Shown here: positions 1 through 9,689 of the stretch, in pieces
How the letters are laid out: each line of letters starts with the position of its first letter
Position numbering within the stretch: position 1 is the first letter of the stretch
Assembly: GCF_900129725.1 (NCBI RefSeq)
Contig: NZ_FQWQ01000002.1
Coordinates: 806,001 to 870,000 of the forward strand
Length of the DNA: 64,000 nt
DNA from: Chryseolinea serpens
Lineage (GTDB): Bacteria > Bacteroidota > Bacteroidia > Cytophagales > Cyclobacteriaceae
Direction: 5' to 3'
The notes under the pieces: generated by a model
Told to the model about the DNA's origin: nothing
Databases searched by the model: none
What the model saw: the letters and a program-made list of their open reading frames with translations, nothing else
Program-made: the position numbers and the translations under genes

Positions 1-1553
1 ACCTCGCCAACAAGCAGAAGATCGACTGGGTCTCGAACGAACTCGTCAACATCGAGCACAAGATGGAGGACTTCGAAAATTACTTCGAGAACTTCACCCT
101 GCAGAACAAGACCAACAACCTGGACGAGGACTTGAAGAAAACCGTGTCGGCCATCAACCGCCTCGACTCCCAACGGTATGAACTCACCAATAGGATCGTG
201 GAAGTGAACACGCTGATGGACGGGATGAAGGCCGGTGACTTGTCCATTTCGCTGACTCAACTTCACGCCTTGCCGCCCACGGTGGCCAAGAACCTGGAGC
301 AACTGGAAGACCTCTACCGGGACCAGGAAAAACTGAAGCTCTCCTATAATGAAGCGACCTTCGCCTATCGTCAACGTCAAAAAGACATCGAGACCCTTCG
401 CGCAAAAGCGAGCCGGCAGTTGGAGGAGCAGCGCGCGGAGTGGATCAAGCGCCTGGACCAGATCAATCAAAAAAAGGCGCGGCTCGAACACGAATTTGTG
501 AACATTCCCGACAAGAGCACACAGTTCTCCAAGAATCTTCGCTTCTATAAACTTTATGAGCAATTCTATTTGTCGCTCATGCAATCGAAGTCCGAGTTCG
601 AGATCACCCAGGCCGGCAGTGTTCCGGATTATAAGATCCTTTCACCCGCCAACTTGTCGTATACCCCGATCTCGCCCAACAAACTGATGATCACAGGCAT
701 CGGGTTTGTGGGAAGCTTCGTGGCGATGTTGCTGCTGGTGGGCTTGCTCTATGTGTTGAACAACAAGGTCACCAGCCTGCTGGATATTGAACGGGTGACC
801 AGTGTGCCCATGCTGGGCGTGGTGCCCTCCTCGCGGCAATTCACCAAGAATGGCTTGCACGTGCTCGACCATCCTAAATCAATGGTCAGTGAAGCCATCC
901 GGACCTTGCGCACCAACCTGGACTTTTTCAATATCAACGGTCAACGCAAAGTGATTGCCGTGTCGTCGACCGTTTCGGGCGAAGGCAAATCTTTTATCGC
1001 CCTCAACCTGGGCGCGGTGATGGCGCTGTCGAAAAAGAAGGTGGTGCTCCTCGACCTCGACATGCGCAAACCCAAACAGAATTTGCCGGTCACGGTAGAG
1101 GACCCCTCCAAGGGCATCAGCACGGTGCTGATCCGGAAAAACACCTGGCAGGAATGCGTATCCACCACCGCCCTGTCCAACTTCGACTACATTCCTTCCG
1201 GACCGCACCCTCCTAATCCTTCCGAGTTGTTGCTGAACGGCGAGTTTGAAGAACTGCTGAACGACTTGAAGACCCAATATGATTATATCATCCTGGACAC
1301 GCCCCCGGTTGGACTGGTCACCGACGGTATTATGGCCATGAAGCGCGCCGACATTTCGATTTATATTTTCCGCGCCAACTATTCCAAGAAGGATTTTGTT
1401 CTCAACCTGCAACGCATCATCAACATCAATAAATTCTCGAACATCACCACACTGCTCAATGCGTTGCCATCCACGGGCGAACAGAGTTATGGCTACGGCT
1501 ATTACGAAGAGCCCGGGACCCGACCTTGGCTAAAGAAAATTTTTAATACTTAG
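1..1553 (+). CDS. Wzc-like polysaccharide tyrosine autokinase (5' partial)
   Basis: The reading frame is open from the first bases of the window, so the N-terminus lies outside; an internal ATG at 63 is not the true start. The visible part has a long charged coiled coil, a GNVR-like stretch before one membrane segment (around IGFVGSFVAMLLLVGLLYVL), then a cytoplasmic BY-kinase domain with Walker A (STVSGEGKSF), Walker A' (VVLLDLDMRKP) and Walker B (YIILDTPPVG). The C-terminal tail has a tyrosine cluster (SYGYGYYEE), the usual autophosphorylation site. Proteins of this family co-polymerise and control chain length of exported polysaccharide. Its stop overlaps the start of the phosphatase gene by one base, so the pair is a kinase/phosphatase couple at the end of an exopolysaccharide operon. 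Confidence 0.93.
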   Translation, partial: LANKQKIDWVSNELVNIEHKMEDFENYFENFTLQNKTNNLDEDLKKTVSAINRLDSQRYELTNRIVEVNTLMDGMKAGDLSISLTQLHALPPTVAKNLEQLEDLYRDQEKLKLSYNEATFAYRQRQKDIETLRAKASRQLEEQRAEWIKRLDQINQKKARLEHEFVNIPDKSTQFSKNLRFYKLYEQFYLSLMQSKSEFEITQAGSVPDYKILSPANLSYTPISPNKLMITGIGFVGSFVAMLLLVGLLYVLNNKVTSLLDIERVTSVPMLGVVPSSRQFTKNGLHVLDHPKSMVSEAIRTLRTNLDFFNINGQRKVIAVSSTVSGEGKSFIALNLGAVMALSKKKVVLLDLDMRKPKQNLPVTVEDPSKGISTVLIRKNTWQECVSTTALSNFDYIPSGPHPPNPSELLLNGEFEELLNDLKTQYDYIILDTPPVGLVTDGIMAMKRADISIYIFRANYSKKDFVLNLQRIININKFSNITTLLNALPSTGEQSYGYGYYEEPGTRPWLKKIFNT

Positions 1554-2284
1554 TGTTTTCCTGGTTCAAAAAAAAGACGGCCCCTGCCCACCCGGCAAGC
1601 TTGCGCATCGACATTCACTCCCACCTGCTACCGGGGTTGGACGATGGCGTGCAGACCTATGAGGACGCTGAAGAGATCATTACCCGCTTCGAACAACTCG
1701 GCTACCGCAAGCTGATCACCACACCCCACGTGATGAGCGACGCGTACCGGAACACGCCGGAAATCATTGGCGACGCCCTGCAAAAACTGCGCGCCCATCT
1801 CAAAGAACGCAACATCAGCATGGAGGTGGACGCCGCCGCCGAATACTATCTCGATGAGAACGTTTTTCGCATGCTCGAAAACGATGCGCCCCTGCTCACC
1901 TTCGGGAAGAAGCTTCTGCTTTTCGAGACCAACTTCCTGAACGAGCCCTTTAACCTGAAAGAGTTTATTTTCAAGGCCAACACCAAAGGCTACCGGCCCG
2001 TGCTGGCCCATCCCGAGCGCTATCTCTATTTGCAAAACGACATCGAGAAAGCAAAAGACCTGATGGACCGCGGCGTGTTGCTGCAGGTCAATATCAGTTC
2101 CATCACGGGCTACTACTCCAAAGAGGCGCAACGCACCGCCCACAAGCTGATCGACAGAGGTTGGGTGCATTTGCTGGGAAGCGATTGCCATGCAAAGCAA
2201 CATGTGCAATTGGTGGGCGTGGCACAAAGCCAGAAGCATTTTCAAAAAGCATTATCTTTGCCGCTCCTGAATAATTCACTCTGA
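1553..2284 (+). CDS. CpsB/YwqE-type tyrosine-protein phosphatase (PHP domain)
   Basis: A 243-residue metal-dependent phosphatase of the PHP fold. Metal ligands are visible: IDIHSHLLPGLDDG near residue 22, TTPHV, AHPERY, and LLGSDCHA near the C-terminus. The family dephosphorylates the tyrosine tail of Wzc-like kinases and so controls polysaccharide assembly. It starts at GTG, overlapping the stop of the kinase gene by one base (TAGTG), which indicates translational coupling and fixes the start. It is followed by a 49-bp gap and an SDR gene. Confidence 0.92.
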   Translation: MFSWFKKKTAPAHPASLRIDIHSHLLPGLDDGVQTYEDAEEIITRFEQLGYRKLITTPHVMSDAYRNTPEIIGDALQKLRAHLKERNISMEVDAAAEYYLDENVFRMLENDAPLLTFGKKLLLFETNFLNEPFNLKEFIFKANTKGYRPVLAHPERYLYLQNDIEKAKDLMDRGVLLQVNISSITGYYSKEAQRTAHKLIDRGWVHLLGSDCHAKQHVQLVGVAQSQKHFQKALSLPLLNNSL

Positions 2285-2333
2285 CCTTTCGTTTTTCACT
2301 ACCTTGCCCCTGTATGCATAAACAGCCCATATC

Positions 2334-3314
2334 ATGATCGCGGTTACCGGAGCCAATGGCTTGTTGGGCAGCTTCCTGGTGCGAAAACTAGTGGAGAAGA
2401 ACGAAGTGTTTGTGGCGCTCAAACGACAAGGCAGCGATACTTCATTGCTCAACGATATCGCCGACAAGATCACCTGGCGCGATGCCGATGTGCTCGATGC
2501 CCAGGCGATAGACGAAGCCTTTCATGATGTGACACACGTCTTCCACACCGCGGCCGCCGTGTCATTCAATCCACGTCGTGCGAAAGAAGTGCTGAATGTA
2601 AATGCACTGGGTACACGTCACGTGGTGAATGCTGCGCTGGTGAATGGCGTGAAGCGATTGGTGCACGTCAGCTCCGTGGCCGCGCTGGGCAGACAAAAAG
2701 ATCAGAACCTTATCACTGAAAATAACAAGTGGGTAGACAGTCCCCTAAACAGCGTCTACGCACAATCCAAGTACCTGGCAGAGCTGGAAGTTTTCCGTGG
2801 CCAGGAAGAAGGCTTGTCCTCGGTCGTGGTCAATCCCTCTCTGATCCTGGCGCCGGCAGACTGGACGCGCAGCAGTGCGCAGTTGTTTAAGTATGTGTGG
2901 GACGAGAAGCCTTTCTACATGGATGGCTTTTTGAACTATGTGGACGTGCGCGACGTTGCCGATTTGAGTTACCGATTGCTAAACCATCCCGTACAAGGCG
3001 AGCGGTTTATCGCCAGCGCGGGTAAAATTTCGTATTCGGATTTTTTTTCCAGCATAGCAAGGAAATTCAACAAAAAATCACCGGGCATCAGAGTCTCTAA
3101 GGGCTTGCTTTCGGTGATGGCAGCAGTGGAGGCAGTGCGTGCGAAGGTTGCGGGTGTAGAACCGCTTGTTACCCGCGAAAGGGCGCGTTTGGCAGGCACC
3201 GAATTTTTGTATGAGAGCACCAAAATCCGCAACACGCTCAATTTTGAATTTCAACCGATTGATGAAACCCTTCAATGGTGTTGCGAATATTACATGGAGA
3301 AAAATCCACACTAA
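2334..3314 (+). CDS. NAD-dependent epimerase/dehydratase family protein (extended SDR)
   Basis: A 326-residue extended short-chain dehydrogenase/reductase. The N-terminus has the Rossmann dinucleotide-binding motif TGANGLLG at residues 5-12, and the catalytic YAQSK (YxxxK) follows the usual SS serine region (HVSSVAALG). Such proteins act on nucleotide sugars or on dihydroflavonol/sterol-like substrates. The pattern (VFHTAAAVSFNP, RDVAD) resembles the dihydroflavonol-4-reductase-like branch more than GalE, but the substrate cannot be read from sequence. It follows the polysaccharide kinase/phosphatase pair on the same strand and may belong to the same transcript. Confidence 0.85.
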   Translation: MIAVTGANGLLGSFLVRKLVEKNEVFVALKRQGSDTSLLNDIADKITWRDADVLDAQAIDEAFHDVTHVFHTAAAVSFNPRRAKEVLNVNALGTRHVVNAALVNGVKRLVHVSSVAALGRQKDQNLITENNKWVDSPLNSVYAQSKYLAELEVFRGQEEGLSSVVVNPSLILAPADWTRSSAQLFKYVWDEKPFYMDGFLNYVDVRDVADLSYRLLNHPVQGERFIASAGKISYSDFFSSIARKFNKKSPGIRVSKGLLSVMAAVEAVRAKVAGVEPLVTRERARLAGTEFLYESTKIRNTLNFEFQPIDETLQWCCEYYMEKNPH

Positions 3315-3378
3315 AAATTAATTCGAAAGGTCTTAGCTTTACACCAGTTTTACTTATTTTAGGAAAACCTTTTAGTCC

Positions 3379-4785
3379 ATGTCTAAAGAATATCGTAAAA
3401 GAGAAGAAGGAAACGAGCTGATTAAACGATTTGAAGACCATCTCCGGAAAAAGAAAGCAGAGTTTTTTGATTTAGATGCCTACGAACAGATCATTGATCA
3501 CTACATGTTGCGTAGCAAACATAGCAAGGCCCTTCAAGCCGTTAATCAAGCCATTAGTCAATATCCCTTTTCCACAGAACTGATTACCGTCAAGGCACAG
3601 ATTCTCTCCAACCTGGAAGAATTCGGCCAGGCGCTGGAGCTGTTGGAACAAGCGCACGCCCTGCAACCCAACGACCCGGAAATTTTCCTGACAAAAGGGT
3701 CCATCCTATCCCTGCAAGGCAACCATGCCGAGGCCATCGAGAACTACGAACAAGCTTTGTTGCTGGCCGACGATAAAGATGAAGTATACTACAGCATCGG
3801 GTTGGCGCACCAGAGCATGGAAGACTATGAGAAAGCCATCGAGGCCTACAAGAAATCCATCGAGATCAACATCAATCACGACGGCTCACTGTACGAGCTG
3901 GCGTTCTGTCTGGATGTGACCGGCCAACTGGAAGGCAGCATCGAATATTATCAGAAGTTCATCGACGAAGATCCCTATTCCACGGCGGCGTGGTATAATC
4001 TCGGCATTGTCTACAACAAGCTGGAGAAATACCAGGAAGCCCTCAACGCCTACGACTACGCCATCACCATCGACGAGTCGTTTGCCTCTGCTTATTTCAA
4101 CACGGGTAACACCTACATGAACATGAGCGAGTATACCAAAGCGCTGGACGCCTTCCGCAAGACGGTGGAGATCGAGGGTCCCAGCCCGGAGGTGTACTGC
4201 TGCCTGGGTGCTGCCTATGAAAGCCTGGAGCAATATGAGCTGGGCTTGAAGTATTTCCAGAAGGCCACCAAACTCGACTCGCTTTATGACGAAGCTTGGT
4301 TTGGGGCGGGCGCCTGCCTGGAAAAACAGGAAAAATGGTATCAGGCCCTCCATTTCTATAACAAAGCCCTGAAAATCAACACTGAAAATCCGGAATATTG
4401 GAAGTCGGTGGCCCATGCCGAATTCAAAGTGGGCAACACCGTATCCAGCATCGACGCTTATGAAGAAGCCTCGAAACTGGAACCCGGCGACAAGGAAATA
4501 TGGCTGAATTGGTCGTTTATCTACTACGAACAAGGCGATCACGACAAGGCCATAGCCACCTTATTGACGGGATTTGACGAAATTCCGGACGATGCCGAAT
4601 TTTTCTACCGCATGACGGTATACCTCATCGAAGCTGGTCGCTTTAAAGAAGCCTTTAATTATTTGGAAAATGCTTTAATTTTGGACTTCGATGGACATAC
4701 CGCCCTGTTCGATTTCTTTCCTAAGATCGAGACGCAAAAGGCGCTGTACAAGATCATCGAGCAGTTTAGAAAAGAAAATAGCTAA
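3379..4785 (+). CDS. TPR-repeat protein
   Basis: A 468-residue protein made almost wholly of tetratricopeptide repeats. About ten 34-residue units can be followed from residue 50 to the end, with the usual alanine, glycine and tyrosine spacing (for example AWYNLGIVYNKLEKYQEALNA). There is no signal peptide or membrane segment, so it should be a cytoplasmic scaffold. Its stop overlaps the ATG of the comA-like gene by one base (TAATG), so the two are translationally coupled. The function is unknown; the coupling suggests it assembles with or regulates the downstream enzymes. Confidence 0.85.
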   Translation: MSKEYRKREEGNELIKRFEDHLRKKKAEFFDLDAYEQIIDHYMLRSKHSKALQAVNQAISQYPFSTELITVKAQILSNLEEFGQALELLEQAHALQPNDPEIFLTKGSILSLQGNHAEAIENYEQALLLADDKDEVYYSIGLAHQSMEDYEKAIEAYKKSIEININHDGSLYELAFCLDVTGQLEGSIEYYQKFIDEDPYSTAAWYNLGIVYNKLEKYQEALNAYDYAITIDESFASAYFNTGNTYMNMSEYTKALDAFRKTVEIEGPSPEVYCCLGAAYESLEQYELGLKYFQKATKLDSLYDEAWFGAGACLEKQEKWYQALHFYNKALKINTENPEYWKSVAHAEFKVGNTVSSIDAYEEASKLEPGDKEIWLNWSFIYYEQGDHDKAIATLLTGFDEIPDDAEFFYRMTVYLIEAGRFKEAFNYLENALILDFDGHTALFDFFPKIETQKALYKIIEQFRKENS

Positions 4786-5588
4786 TGAACTACGAACTTA
4801 AAAACCTGCCTGAGCGTACGACCAAGCCCAGGCAATATGGCTTTACTATGGCCATGGATAAGGGCTTGAGTATACGCGAAACGGAGGATTTTGTCAGTAT
4901 TTGTGCAGATCATATCGATATCGTGAAGTTGGGATGGGCCACCTCCTTTGTGACACCCAACCTGAAAGACAAGCTGAAAGTATACAAAGAAGCCGGCCTG
5001 CCGGTCTATTTCGGGGGCACGCTCTTCGAAGCCTTTGTGATCCGTGACCAGTTCGAAGACTACCGTCGTTTATTGGATAAATATGAGATGTCGTTCGCAG
5101 AGGTGTCGGATGGGTCGATGGACATCGATCACGACAAAAAATGCGATTACATCACCAAATTGGCCGACCAGGTAACCGTGCTCTCGGAAGTGGGGTCAAA
5201 GGATGCGGACAAGATCATCCCGCCCTACATGTGGATCGAGCTGATGCAGAAAGAGTTAGACGCCGGCGCCTGGAAGGTGATCGGCGAAGCCCGCGAAGGC
5301 GGAAACGTAGGCCTGTTCCGGTCCACCGGAGAGGTGCGTTCCGGTCTGGTGCAAGAAATTCTCACGAAAATCCCCTTTGAAAAGATCATTTGGGAAGCTC
5401 CCCAAAAGGCGCAACAAGTGTGGTTCATCAAACTGCTGGGCGCCAACGTGAACCTGGGCAATATCTCCCCGGAAGAAGTTATTCCCCTGGAAACCATACG
5501 ATTAGGTCTACGAGGTGACACCTTCTTGCACTTCCTCGGTATAGAAAAGAAGAACACCAACACGGCGCCGCCCTTCGAGGTAGACTAA
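4785..5588 (+). CDS. Phosphosulfolactate synthase-like protein (ComA family)
   Basis: A 267-residue (beta/alpha)8 barrel protein of the ComA family. In archaea ComA adds sulfite to phosphoenolpyruvate to give (R)-phosphosulfolactate, the first step of coenzyme M synthesis; some Bacillus use the homologue for sulfolactate. Recognisable family stretches are TMAMDKGL near the N-terminus, DIVKLGWATS, PVYFGGTLFE, EVSDGSM, and EAREGGNVG in the second half. Length is normal for the family. No other coenzyme M genes are in the window. It sits between a TPR gene (1-bp overlap) and the DUF368 transporter (10-bp gap). A role in sulfonate or sulfonolipid metabolism is possible but is inference. Confidence 0.85.
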   Translation: MNYELKNLPERTTKPRQYGFTMAMDKGLSIRETEDFVSICADHIDIVKLGWATSFVTPNLKDKLKVYKEAGLPVYFGGTLFEAFVIRDQFEDYRRLLDKYEMSFAEVSDGSMDIDHDKKCDYITKLADQVTVLSEVGSKDADKIIPPYMWIELMQKELDAGAWKVIGEAREGGNVGLFRSTGEVRSGLVQEILTKIPFEKIIWEAPQKAQQVWFIKLLGANVNLGNISPEEVIPLETIRLGLRGDTFLHFLGIEKKNTNTAPPFEVD

Positions 5589-5598
5589 GCTTACCGAT

Positions 5599-6537
5599 TT
5601 GAGAAGACCCAAAGACTATATTCTCCTTTACTTGAAAGGCATAAGTATGGGAGCCACCGACGTTATACCCGGCGTTTCCGGGGGCACTACGGCCTTGCTC
5701 ACGGGCATCTACAACGAGCTCATCTCTTCGTTGCAGGCCATCGACTGGAAAGCCCTTCAAATGCTTAAAAACCGTGATTTTTCGGGATTTTGGGAGAAAA
5801 TCAACGGCAGCTTTTTATTGACCATCTTTCTGGGCATCATCACCAGCATCTTTACGGCTGCCAAGGGCATGATCTACCTTTCCACGCGCCATCCCGTGGC
5901 CACTTCAGCCTTCTTTTTTGGCCTGACCGCCATTTCTGTCACCCTGATGCTCAGGGAAATAAAGAAATGGAACGGCGGCATCGTCCTCGCCCTCGCAGCA
6001 GGCACCGCCATCGCCTATGGCCTCTCGATCTTACCCGCGTTTCATACCCCCGACGCCCTCTGGCTCGCCTTTTTCGCAGGAATGGTGGGCGCTTGCGGCA
6101 TGCTGTTGCCTGGAATTTCCGGGGGGTTTATCCTGCTTATTATCGGGAAATACCGGTATATCATCAACGCCATCACCAACTTTGACTTACCTATGTTGCT
6201 GGTATTCAGCCTGGGATGCGTTGCGGGGCTACTGGGGTTCTCCAGAATTTTGGGGTGGGTAGTGGACAACTATCATGGCGCAACCGTAGCTTTGCTGGCC
6301 GGGTTGATGCTGGGCACCCTCAACAAGTTGTGGCCGTGGCGCCAGGTCATGGAATTTGTGACCAACAACAGAGGCCAGCAAGTGCCCGTGTGGGATAAGA
6401 GCATTTTGCCCTGGCATTATGTAGCCGTTACCGGTAAGGACCCACAGGTTTTTCAGGCCATTTTGATGATGGCCATCGGCGTTTTCATCATGGTATTAGT
6501 AGAAAAGATTTCAGCAAGACTTAAAACAAAACTCTGA
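5599..6537 (+). CDS. DUF368 polyprenyl-phosphate transporter (PopT-type)
   Basis: A 312-residue integral membrane protein of the DUF368 family, recently assigned as an undecaprenyl-phosphate translocase that recycles the lipid carrier to the cytoplasmic face. The family's duplicated re-entrant motif is visible twice: DVIPGVSGGTTAL near residue 22 and LLPGISGGFILL near residue 175. About eight to nine hydrophobic segments follow. The only sensible start is TTG at 5599, just before RRPKDYILLYLKG. It lies 10 bp after the ComA-like gene and 2 bp before aroE. Undecaprenyl phosphate also serves MraY and MurG, both encoded in this window. Confidence 0.85.
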   Translation: MRRPKDYILLYLKGISMGATDVIPGVSGGTTALLTGIYNELISSLQAIDWKALQMLKNRDFSGFWEKINGSFLLTIFLGIITSIFTAAKGMIYLSTRHPVATSAFFFGLTAISVTLMLREIKKWNGGIVLALAAGTAIAYGLSILPAFHTPDALWLAFFAGMVGACGMLLPGISGGFILLIIGKYRYIINAITNFDLPMLLVFSLGCVAGLLGFSRILGWVVDNYHGATVALLAGLMLGTLNKLWPWRQVMEFVTNNRGQQVPVWDKSILPWHYVAVTGKDPQVFQAILMMAIGVFIMVLVEKISARLKTKL

Positions 6538-6539
6538 AC

Positions 6540-7283
6540 ATGGAAAAAGTATTCGGGCTAATCGGTGCCACCGTTAGCCACTCGTTTTCAAAGGCTTATT
6601 TCGATGAAAAATTCTTCCGCGAAGGACTCCGCGACTATCACTACGAATTGTTCCCACTCACCAACATCACGGATATTGAAGCATTGTTAAAAGAAACCAA
6701 AGGCCTCACCGGCCTGAACGTGACCATCCCCTACAAAGAACAGGTGCTGAAGTACCTCGACGAAGTGGACGGGTTTGCTAAAAAGATCGGCGCTGTGAAC
6801 GTGATCAAGATCAAAGACGGCAAGCTGAAAGGCTTTAACACGGATTCGGATGCATTTTATGAAACCATTGTAAAATGGATTCCCGAAGGAAAAACATTTA
6901 AAGCCCTCATCCTGGGCACCGGCGGCTCTTCCAAGGCGGTTCAAGAGGCGTTGAAAAAAATGAAGATCGACTACACGGTGGTTTCGCGCGAAGCGAAAAA
7001 GGGCAACTACACCTATGCCGACCTGGAAGCCAACCCCAAGCTCATCAGCGAGTCGCTGCTCATCATCAACACCACGCCCCTGGGCATGAGCCCCAACACC
7101 GAGACCATGCCGCCGATCGACAACGAGCACATCGGTCCCGACCATTACGTATACGACCTGATCTATAACCCTGCACGCACCATGTTTTTGCAAAAAGCAG
7201 AGATGCGCGGCGCCACCGTGAAGAACGGCCTGGAAATGCTGCACATCCAAGCCGAAAAATCGTGGACGATCTGGAATAACTGA
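6540..7283 (+). CDS. aroE: Shikimate dehydrogenase
   Basis: A 247-residue NADP-dependent shikimate dehydrogenase, which reduces 3-dehydroshikimate to shikimate in aromatic amino acid synthesis. The substrate site SHSFSKAYFD is at residues 13-22, the catalytic lysine lies in NVTIPYKEQ, and the partner aspartate in NTDSDA. The nucleotide loop GTGGSSKAV and the family motif NTTPLGM follow. It is slightly shorter than the enterobacterial enzyme, as is common in Bacteroidota. It follows the DUF368 gene by 2 bp and is closed by a clear terminator hairpin at 7306-7337. Confidence 0.93.
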   Translation: MEKVFGLIGATVSHSFSKAYFDEKFFREGLRDYHYELFPLTNITDIEALLKETKGLTGLNVTIPYKEQVLKYLDEVDGFAKKIGAVNVIKIKDGKLKGFNTDSDAFYETIVKWIPEGKTFKALILGTGGSSKAVQEALKKMKIDYTVVSREAKKGNYTYADLEANPKLISESLLIINTTPLGMSPNTETMPPIDNEHIGPDHYVYDLIYNPARTMFLQKAEMRGATVKNGLEMLHIQAEKSWTIWNN

Positions 7284-7305
7284 CACCTCCCGGGTCAAAG
7301 AAATG

Positions 7306-7337
7306 AAATCGCTTCTGGCAACGGAAGCGATTTTTTT
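7306..7337 (+). terminator. Rho-independent terminator after aroE
   Basis: Inverted repeat aaatcgcttc / gaagcgattt with an 8-base loop, followed directly by a T run. It lies 22 bp after the aroE stop and closes the TPR-comA-DUF368-aroE transcript. Confidence 0.85.
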
Positions 7338-7423
7338 ATTGTTTGACAGGAACCACTAACTTGACCTTGACGTATGCGTTAAGGAAGTTATTCCAACATC
7401 CATCATCGAAATATCTGTAGCCT

Positions 7424-9445
7424 ATGAATTTCAAGCTCACCAGTGAATACGAACCGACCGGCGACCAACCCCGGGCCATCGAACAGCTAACGAAGGGCGT
7501 AGAGGCCGGTGAGCAACACCAGACCCTGCTGGGCGTGACCGGCTCGGGCAAGACCTTCACCATGGCCAACGTGATTGCCCGCACCAATCGCCCAACCTTG
7601 ATCCTGAGCCACAACAAAACCCTGGCCGCCCAGTTGTACGGCGAATTCAAACAGTTCTTTCCCGAAAACGCCGTCGAGTATTTCATCTCCTATTACGACT
7701 ACTACCAACCGGAAGCGTTCATTCCTTCTTCCGGCCTGTATATCGAAAAAGATCTCTCCATCAACGAAGAAATCGAGAAACTCCGCCTCAGCGCAACCTC
7801 TTCGCTACTGACGGGCCGGCGCGATGTGATCGTGGTGGCGTCGGTGTCGTGTATCTACGGTATCGGTAACCCGGAAGAGTTTGGCAAGAATGTGATCAAG
7901 CTAAAAACCGGCGAGACCATTGTGCGCAACAAGCTCTTGTTTGCCCTGGTAGACATTTTGTACAACCGCACCGAAGTGGAATTCAAACGCGGCACCTTCC
8001 GCGTGAAGGGCGATACCGTAGACGTTTTTCTGGCCTATGCCGACTACGCCATCCGCATTTATTTCTGGGGCGATGAGATCGAATCCATTCAACGCATCGA
8101 TCCCGTGAGCGGCAAAAAGATCTCCGACGAATCCATCGTCACCATCTTCCCCGCCAACTTGTTTGTGACGGGCAAGGAATCGCTGCATCAAGCTATCCGC
8201 GAGATCCAGGACGACATGGTAGCGCAAGTGAGCATGTTCGAAGCCGATCGCCGCCACCTGGAAGCCAAGCGCTTGAAGGAACGCACAGAGTTTGATATCG
8301 AGATGATGCGCGAACTGGGATACTGTTCGGGCATCGAAAACTACAGCCGCTATTTCGACCGTCGCCGGCCCGGCGACCGTCCGTTCTGTCTCATCGATTA
8401 TTTCCCCGACGACTTCCTGATGGTGATCGACGAAAGTCACGTCACCGTGCCCCAGGTGCGCGCCATGTGGGGCGGCGACCGTTCGCGCAAAGTGAACCTG
8501 GTCGACTACGGGTTTCGCTTGCCCTCGGCGCTGGACAACCGGCCCCTCACCTTCAATGAATTTGAAGCGCTCCTCAACCAGACGGTTTATGTGAGCGCCA
8601 CCCCTTCGGAATACGAGCTGCGCAAATCGGAGGGGGTTGTGGTGGAGCAAATTATCCGGCCCACCGGCTTGCTCGATCCCGAGATCGATGTACGCCCCAG
8701 CCGAAACCAGATCGACGACCTCCTGGAAGAGATCGACGAGCGCGTGAAGAAACACGAACGCGTGCTGGTGACCACCCTCACCAAACGCATGGCCGAAGAG
8801 TTGACCAAATACATGGACCGGGTGGGCGTTAAATGCCGCTACATTCACTCGGAAGTGACGACGCTGGATCGCGTAGAGATCTTACGCGAACTGCGCCTGG
8901 GCGTCTTCGACGTGCTCGTGGGCGTGAACCTGCTGCGCGAAGGACTTGACCTACCCGAAGTTTCGCTCGTCGCCATCCTGGACGCCGACAAGGAAGGCTT
9001 CCTCCGAAACCAACGCTCGCTGGTGCAGACCATTGGCCGCGCCGCCCGCAACGATCAAGGCCGGGTGATCATGTATGCCGACAACATCACGGAATCTATG
9101 CAACTGGCCATCGATGAAACCGATCGCCGCCGCACGATCCAGCGGGAATACAACACAGCCAACGGCATTACGCCACGCACCGTCCTAAAATCGAAGGGCA
9201 ACATCCTGGGCCAAACCAAAGTGGCCGACTCCAAGAAGACGCACAAATATTATGTGGAGGATGAAGAAGCTACGTTGGCTGCTGACCCGGTGGTGGCTTA
9301 CCTCAGCAAGGAGGAGCTTATGAAAATGTCTGACCGCACGCGCAAGGCGATGGAGAAGGCGGCGAAGGAATTGGAATTTATGGAGGCGGCGAAGTTGCGT
9401 GATGAGTATATGGCGATTCAGAAACTTTTGGAGACGAAGGGTTGA
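7424..9445 (+). CDS. uvrB: Excinuclease ABC subunit B
   Basis: A 673-residue UvrB, the damage-verifying helicase-like subunit of nucleotide excision repair that loads on DNA from UvrA and recruits UvrC. Walker A GVTGSGKT is at residues 37-44; the beta-hairpin region [15 protein letters not shown] lies near residue 90. The DESH box ([11 protein letters not shown]) and the helicase motif [15 protein letters not shown] are present, as is [11 protein letters not shown]-terminal UVR domain ([17 protein letters not shown]) binds UvrC. Length is normal. It ends convergent with the nuclease gene at 9690. Confidence 0.97.
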   Translation: MNFKLTSEYEPTGDQPRAIEQLTKGVEAGEQHQTLLGVTGSGKTFTMANVIARTNRPTLILSHNKTLAAQLYGEFKQFFPENAVEYFISYYDYYQPEAFIPSSGLYIEKDLSINEEIEKLRLSATSSLLTGRRDVIVVASVSCIYGIGNPEEFGKNVIKLKTGETIVRNKLLFALVDILYNRTEVEFKRGTFRVKGDTVDVFLAYADYAIRIYFWGDEIESIQRIDPVSGKKISDESIVTIFPANLFVTGKESLHQAIREIQDDMVAQVSMFEADRRHLEAKRLKERTEFDIEMMRELGYCSGIENYSRYFDRRRPGDRPFCLIDYFPDDFLMVIDESHVTVPQVRAMWGGDRSRKVNLVDYGFRLPSALDNRPLTFNEFEALLNQTVYVSATPSEYELRKSEGVVVEQIIRPTGLLDPEIDVRPSRNQIDDLLEEIDERVKKHERVLVTTLTKRMAEELTKYMDRVGVKCRYIHSEVTTLDRVEILRELRLGVFDVLVGVNLLREGLDLPEVSLVAILDADKEGFLRNQRSLVQTIGRAARNDQGRVIMYADNITESMQLAIDETDRRRTIQREYNTANGITPRTVLKSKGNILGQTKVADSKKTHKYYVEDEEATLAADPVVAYLSKEELMKMSDRTRKAMEKAAKELEFMEAAKLRDEYMAIQKLLETKG

Positions 9446-9503
9446 GGGGACGGTGTGTTCTGGATGTGACTGCTGATTTGGTGATGATTTGTAGCTGAAT
9501 GGT

Positions 9504-9528
9504 GCATGTTGGTGGGACACCAACATGC
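9504..9528. repeat. Palindromic repeat, copy 1 (gcatgttggtg/caccaacatgc)
   Basis: Perfect 11-bp inverted repeat, gcatgttggtg then caccaacatgc, with a 3-base loop (gga). It lies 58 bp after the uvrB stop. A second copy with the same arms lies about 150 bp downstream. It has no T run on either strand, so it is not a canonical terminator, although it could stop or stabilise the convergent transcripts. Confidence 0.75.
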
Positions 9529-9654
9529 GGGGGTGCTGGCCCTTGGTTAGTCACTCGCCTGTAACATTTGCGTCTGGCAAGATTGTCAATGGCACGTAAT
9601 ATGTCACGCCGATATTGGGTCGTGCCGGCATTGTTTAAAATGCCACCTCCAATG

Positions 9655-9679
9655 CATGTTGGTGAAGAACACCAACATG
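9655..9679. repeat. Palindromic repeat, copy 2 (catgttggtg/caccaacatg)
   Basis: Perfect 10-bp inverted repeat with loop aagaa and the same arms as the copy at 9504-9528. It ends 11 bp before the stop codon of the minus-strand nuclease gene. Between the two copies (9529-9654) I see no gene or other signal. Confidence 0.75.
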
Positions 9680-9689
9680 GGCGACCGCC

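Noticed and set aside
7901-8848. 315-codon minus-strand reading frame opposite uvrB
   Set aside because: It is a shadow of uvrB; the product is His/Val/Ala-rich with no domain, as are the long frames opposite ftsZ, murE and the amidohydrolase.
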